Positions 61,311-64,000 of a stretch of 64,000 bases of DNA are shown one piece after another (position 1 is the stretch's first letter; each line of letters begins with the position of its first letter). The notes below the pieces were generated by a model. That model worked only from the letters and a program-made list of their open reading frames with translations. It did no database searches and was not told where the DNA came from. The stretch spans positions 93,990,031-94,054,030 of the forward strand of contig OY804584.1 of NCBI GenBank assembly GCA_963680875.1. Direction: 5' to 3'. The translations under genes were made by a program, and so were the position numbers. The DNA is from Bathymodiolus brooksi (lineage: Eukaryota > Mollusca > Bivalvia > Mytilida > Modiolidae).

Positions 61311-62130
61311 AAGAACCTAAACAGGAGAGTTAAACACGGCTAACGTTACACAAAAACCTAAACAGGAGAACCAAACACGGCTAAGGTTACACAAGAACCT
61401 AAACAGGAGAGTCAAACTCAGCTAAAGTTACACAAGAACCTAAACAGGAGAGTGAAACTCAGCTAATGTTACACAAGAACCTAAACAGGAGAGTCAAACT
61501 CAGCTAAAGTTACACAAGAACCTAAACAGGAGAGTGAAACTCAGCTAATGTTACACAAGAACCTAAACAGGAGAGTGAAACTCAGCTAATGTTACACAAG
61601 AACCTAAACAGGAGAGTCAAACTCAGCTAAAGTTACACAAGAACCTAAACAGGAGAGTCAAACTCAGCTAAAGTTACACAAGAACCTAAACAGGAGAGTC
61701 AAACTCAGCTAATGTTACACAAGAACCTAAACAGGAGAGTCAAACTCGGCTAAAGTTACACAAGAACCTAAACAGGAGAGTCAAGCTCGGCTAAAGTTAC
61801 ACAAGAACCTAAACAGGAGAGTCAAACTCGGCTAAATTTACACAAGAACCTAAACAGGAGAGTCAAACTCGGCTAAAGTTACACAAGAACCTAAACAGGA
61901 GAGTCAAACTCGGCTAAATTTACACAAGAACCTAAACAGGAGAGTCAAACTCAGCTAAAGTTACACAAGAACCTAAACAGGAGAGTCAAACTCAGCTAAA
62001 GTTACACAAGAACCTAAACAGGAGAGTCAAGCTCGGCTAAAGTTACACAAGAACCTAAACAGGAGAGTCAAACTCGGCTAAAGTTACACAAGAACCTAAA
62101 CAGGAGAGCCAAACTCGGCTAATGTTACAC
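61311..62130. repeat. 41-bp minisatellite, exactly 20 units
   Basis: CAGGAG begins each unit from 61,322 to 62,101. The distance is 779 bp, exactly 19 periods of 41, so the array is 20 units with no indel. The unit contains AGAACCTAAACAGGAGAGTC, AAACTC, (A/G)GCTAA and GTTACACA. Variation is limited to a few sites: CTCAGC or CTCGGC, TAAAG, TAATG or TAAAT before TTACAC, and AGTC or AGTG. Runs of like variants alternate. Since 41 is not a multiple of three, no long frame results. It lies inside a dispersed element whose single-unit form is at 60,205-60,405. Confidence 0.95.
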
Positions 62131-62634
62131 ATACCCGAGGGAGATTCACCTTAATTTTAATAATTATGTTACTTCGGTACTAGAAAGCATATCAGTATAT
62201 TCGTTTTATAATAAAGAAAATACATAAAAAGAATTGCGGAGGAATGATGAATGTTATTTTTAGTTACAAAATGATGTGGGGAATTTCAAAAGTTCTATAT
62301 TTGACAGTGTATTTCAATTACATTGTAAAGTTTCGAATAAATCTTTTTTTGTTTGCTTAAAGATCAAACAAGGTTTAGATCACTTAAAGGTTTTTTTTAC
62401 TGGTCTTTGTTCTCGAATCCGTGCTCCGGTCTATTAAGTGCAGACTAGAAAGGAGAACTTATTTTTGTTACATTGTATACTTATTATAAAAAGCAGTATT
62501 TTATCATGTATGCAACTTATTCACATTTCCGCATTCTGTTATCAGTATTAAATAGATAAGAAAAGAAAATTATACAACACAATTCGCATACTGCATTAAA
62601 TGACCACCACCGAATAATAAAAAGAAGCACGAAC
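62131..62634. other. Non-coding stretch after the 41-bp array
   Basis: The first 45 bases (CCCGAGGGAGATTCACC, TTAATTTTAATAATTATG) complete the dispersed element that holds the array. The remainder is AT-rich, and I see no gene, repeat copy or site I can support. Confidence 0.4.
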
Positions 62635-62822
62635 TGCTTAACATTCGAGACCACCGGGGTTCACCTCATATATTGTTTGTTTTGTTTTTTCTATGTCGTG
62701 TTTTTTTTAATTGTTTTGTTTTGATTGTTTTCGTTCTGTGTTTTGTGTCCATTATTTCCAGTTTCTCTGGATTGTCCATTCTTGAATTGCACCTTCGGGT
62801 TTCCGTAACGTTTATTTCTATA
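62635..62822 (+). repeat. Dispersed repeat 'X', copy 4, with one 25-bp monomer
   Basis: It starts with a single monomer-like GAACTGCTTAACATTCGAGA, then CCGGGGTTCACCTCATATAT, TTGTTTTGATTGTTTTCG, GTTTCTCTGGATTGTCCATT and CACCTTCGGGTTTCCGTAAC. The first block is the relative of the seven-unit array at 47,027; the rest is family X, which also borders the 42-bp array. Confidence 0.7.
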
Positions 62823-63045
62823 ATGGTAGTCTATCTTTTAGATTAGTTTCTAAATTTCAGTATAATACCTGATCAGCTTTTAATTCACATATACCGGGTT
62901 TGTTGTGAATTACATGTAAATAATTACTTAGCAAGTATACAGGGGATAACATGTATGTACTGAAATACTAGACAATATAATAGTATATTAATGTGTACGA
63001 GTTATCTTTCGTTGGAAGTATTTAATCTGCATTTGTTGTGTTTTA

Positions 63046-63064
63046 TGTGTGTGTGTGTGTGTGT
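63046..63064. repeat. TG dinucleotide microsatellite
   Basis: A run of alternating TG, about nine and a half units, ending in TTTT. It is a simple repeat with no other significance visible. Confidence 0.85.
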
Positions 63065-63272
63065 TTTTAATTATTAATAATCATCTTAATAATGTATTCA
63101 TGAAAATATATTTGAAAGTATTTAAAACTAATACTGAAATAGTTTTTTTGTTTTAAATTCAATGCAATATAAATATTCACTAATTAAGTTTTAAAAAATT
63201 GTAATTAGACACGCAGTTCAATTCTGGTATCATAAAAATTATAACCAATACCTTCATAGTAATGAAACTAGT

Positions 63273-63560
63273 TTAACCCCGCCAGTTTTTATTGAAGTGC
63301 CTGTATCACGTATGTGCGTCAAGGGAATTGATTTTCTCTGTTTCTACGATTGGTTGATTAGATTTTGGAACTATTCAGACAGTTTGGGATTTTTTTCTTC
63401 CTTTTATTAATTTGAATGAAAATAAAGTTCACCCGGGACCTTAATATGTTGAAATTTTTAACTTTTTAATTCTTTAATTTTGTTTTTATTTTCATTTAAT
63501 ATGATTTTAATTAGATCTTGGAACTGTTCCGACGTGTGCTATTTTTTTTATTTTATTTGC
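63273..63560 (+). repeat. Dispersed repeat, 'CCCCGCCA' family, copies 2 and 3
   Basis: 63,273-63,440 has TTTAACCCCGCCAGTTTTTA, TTGAAGTGCCTGTATCA, GAATTGATTTTCTCTG and AGATTTTGGAACTATTCAGA, matching the copy at 2,222 in order and orientation. A shorter match, TTAGATCTTGGAACTGTTCC with GACGTGTGCTATTT, follows near 63,505-63,555. Confidence 0.65.
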
Positions 63561-64000
63561 AAAATGTGGAATGATAAATATTTTTAAGCAACTAAATCTA
63601 TATATTTTTACCCATAACAGTATTATTACTATTTTAAATAACACCATAGTTCTAGTTTAAAGTTTAACGTGTTTAGTAACGACAAATCACTCACTTTATT
63701 TCCTTTGATAGACTGTAGCATTAAAGTCACTCATCCACACGAAATATATTTTTTACTTGTTATTTCTTATTTGTAACATAACACTGACAAGCAATTTTTT
63801 TAAATATAGAAATAATTTAAAAAATGTATTTAAAAAATGCTACACGTCTTTAGCTTACATGATAAAGATGATTCTAAAACCAATGTATTCTAATTGCTAA
63901 CATCATTTATTTTTATGAATTGTGAGGCCAGTTTTCTGTTTTTCACATGACATACATTGCATAGACCAAATAAGGGCTTTGTTTCGCAAGTCCTACAGCA

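Larger units (their letters stand above)
55118..64000 (-). other. Probable Dlx intron 1 (exon 1 not found)
   Basis: Upstream of the internal Dlx exon on the minus strand I looked for an exon with an initiator ATG and the N-terminal SAFME-type motif of Dlx proteins and saw none. The minus-strand frames here (for example 57,382-57,615, 57,921-58,178, 60,407-60,589) lie in repeats or look random. The simplest reading is a first intron longer than 8.8 kb. The region is full of dispersed repeats, listed separately. Confidence 0.55.

Noticed and set aside
1..64000. Autonomous transposon or retrovirus-like coding regions
   Set aside because: No reverse transcriptase, integrase or transposase motif was seen in any frame. 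All mobile elements found are non-autonomous.

Overview
This is eukaryotic, AT-rich, intron-bearing DNA that looks like a bivalve mollusc, most likely a marine mussel (Mytilus or a close relative). That assignment rests on several interspersed repeats I recall as abundant in mussel genomes (around 2,130-2,400, 50,945-51,140, 53,155-53,600, 60,707-60,812) and on a Dlx homeobox gene of ordinary animal type. No database search was possible. There are no bacterial-style genes, operons, RNA genes or CRISPR arrays.

Layout. (1) 1-4,380: AT-rich intergenic DNA with fragments of dispersed repeats, a short 32-bp tandem repeat and a tRNA-like, possibly SINE-derived segment. (2) 4,381-46,704: one uninterrupted 42.3-kb tandem array of a 42-bp unit, about 1,008 copies and two thirds of the window. 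It contains superimposed larger duplications (about 0.88, 1.05, 1.39, 2.3, 3.07, 3.24, 3.61 and 5.38 kb), several of them almost identical. Because 42 is a multiple of three, the array is full of long open frames on both strands, but these are by-products and not genes. (3) 46,705-52,400: repeat-rich intergenic DNA with a 25-bp minisatellite, two inverted copies of a PIF/Harbinger-like MITE, a near-perfect palindrome and homopolymer tracts. (4) 52,437-55,117, minus strand: the last two coding exons of a Dlx (Distal-less) homeobox gene, with the intron at the family-typical place between homeodomain residues 44 and 45. Exon 1 is not recognisable and probably lies beyond base 64,000. (5) 55,118-64,000: probably Dlx intron 1, dense with dispersed repeats, a TIR element with a 5-bp target duplication, foldback elements and a 41-bp minisatellite of exactly 20 units.

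The only supported protein-coding gene is Dlx. I did not find a new enzymatic or defence system. The most notable content is the giant 42-bp array. It has a dimeric substructure, CpG-type variants at homologous places in both half-units, and nested recent duplications, and it sits about 5.7 kb beyond the Dlx stop codon. A second theme is that two smaller minisatellites (25 bp and 41 bp) appear to have grown from single monomers still visible inside dispersed repeats elsewhere in the window.
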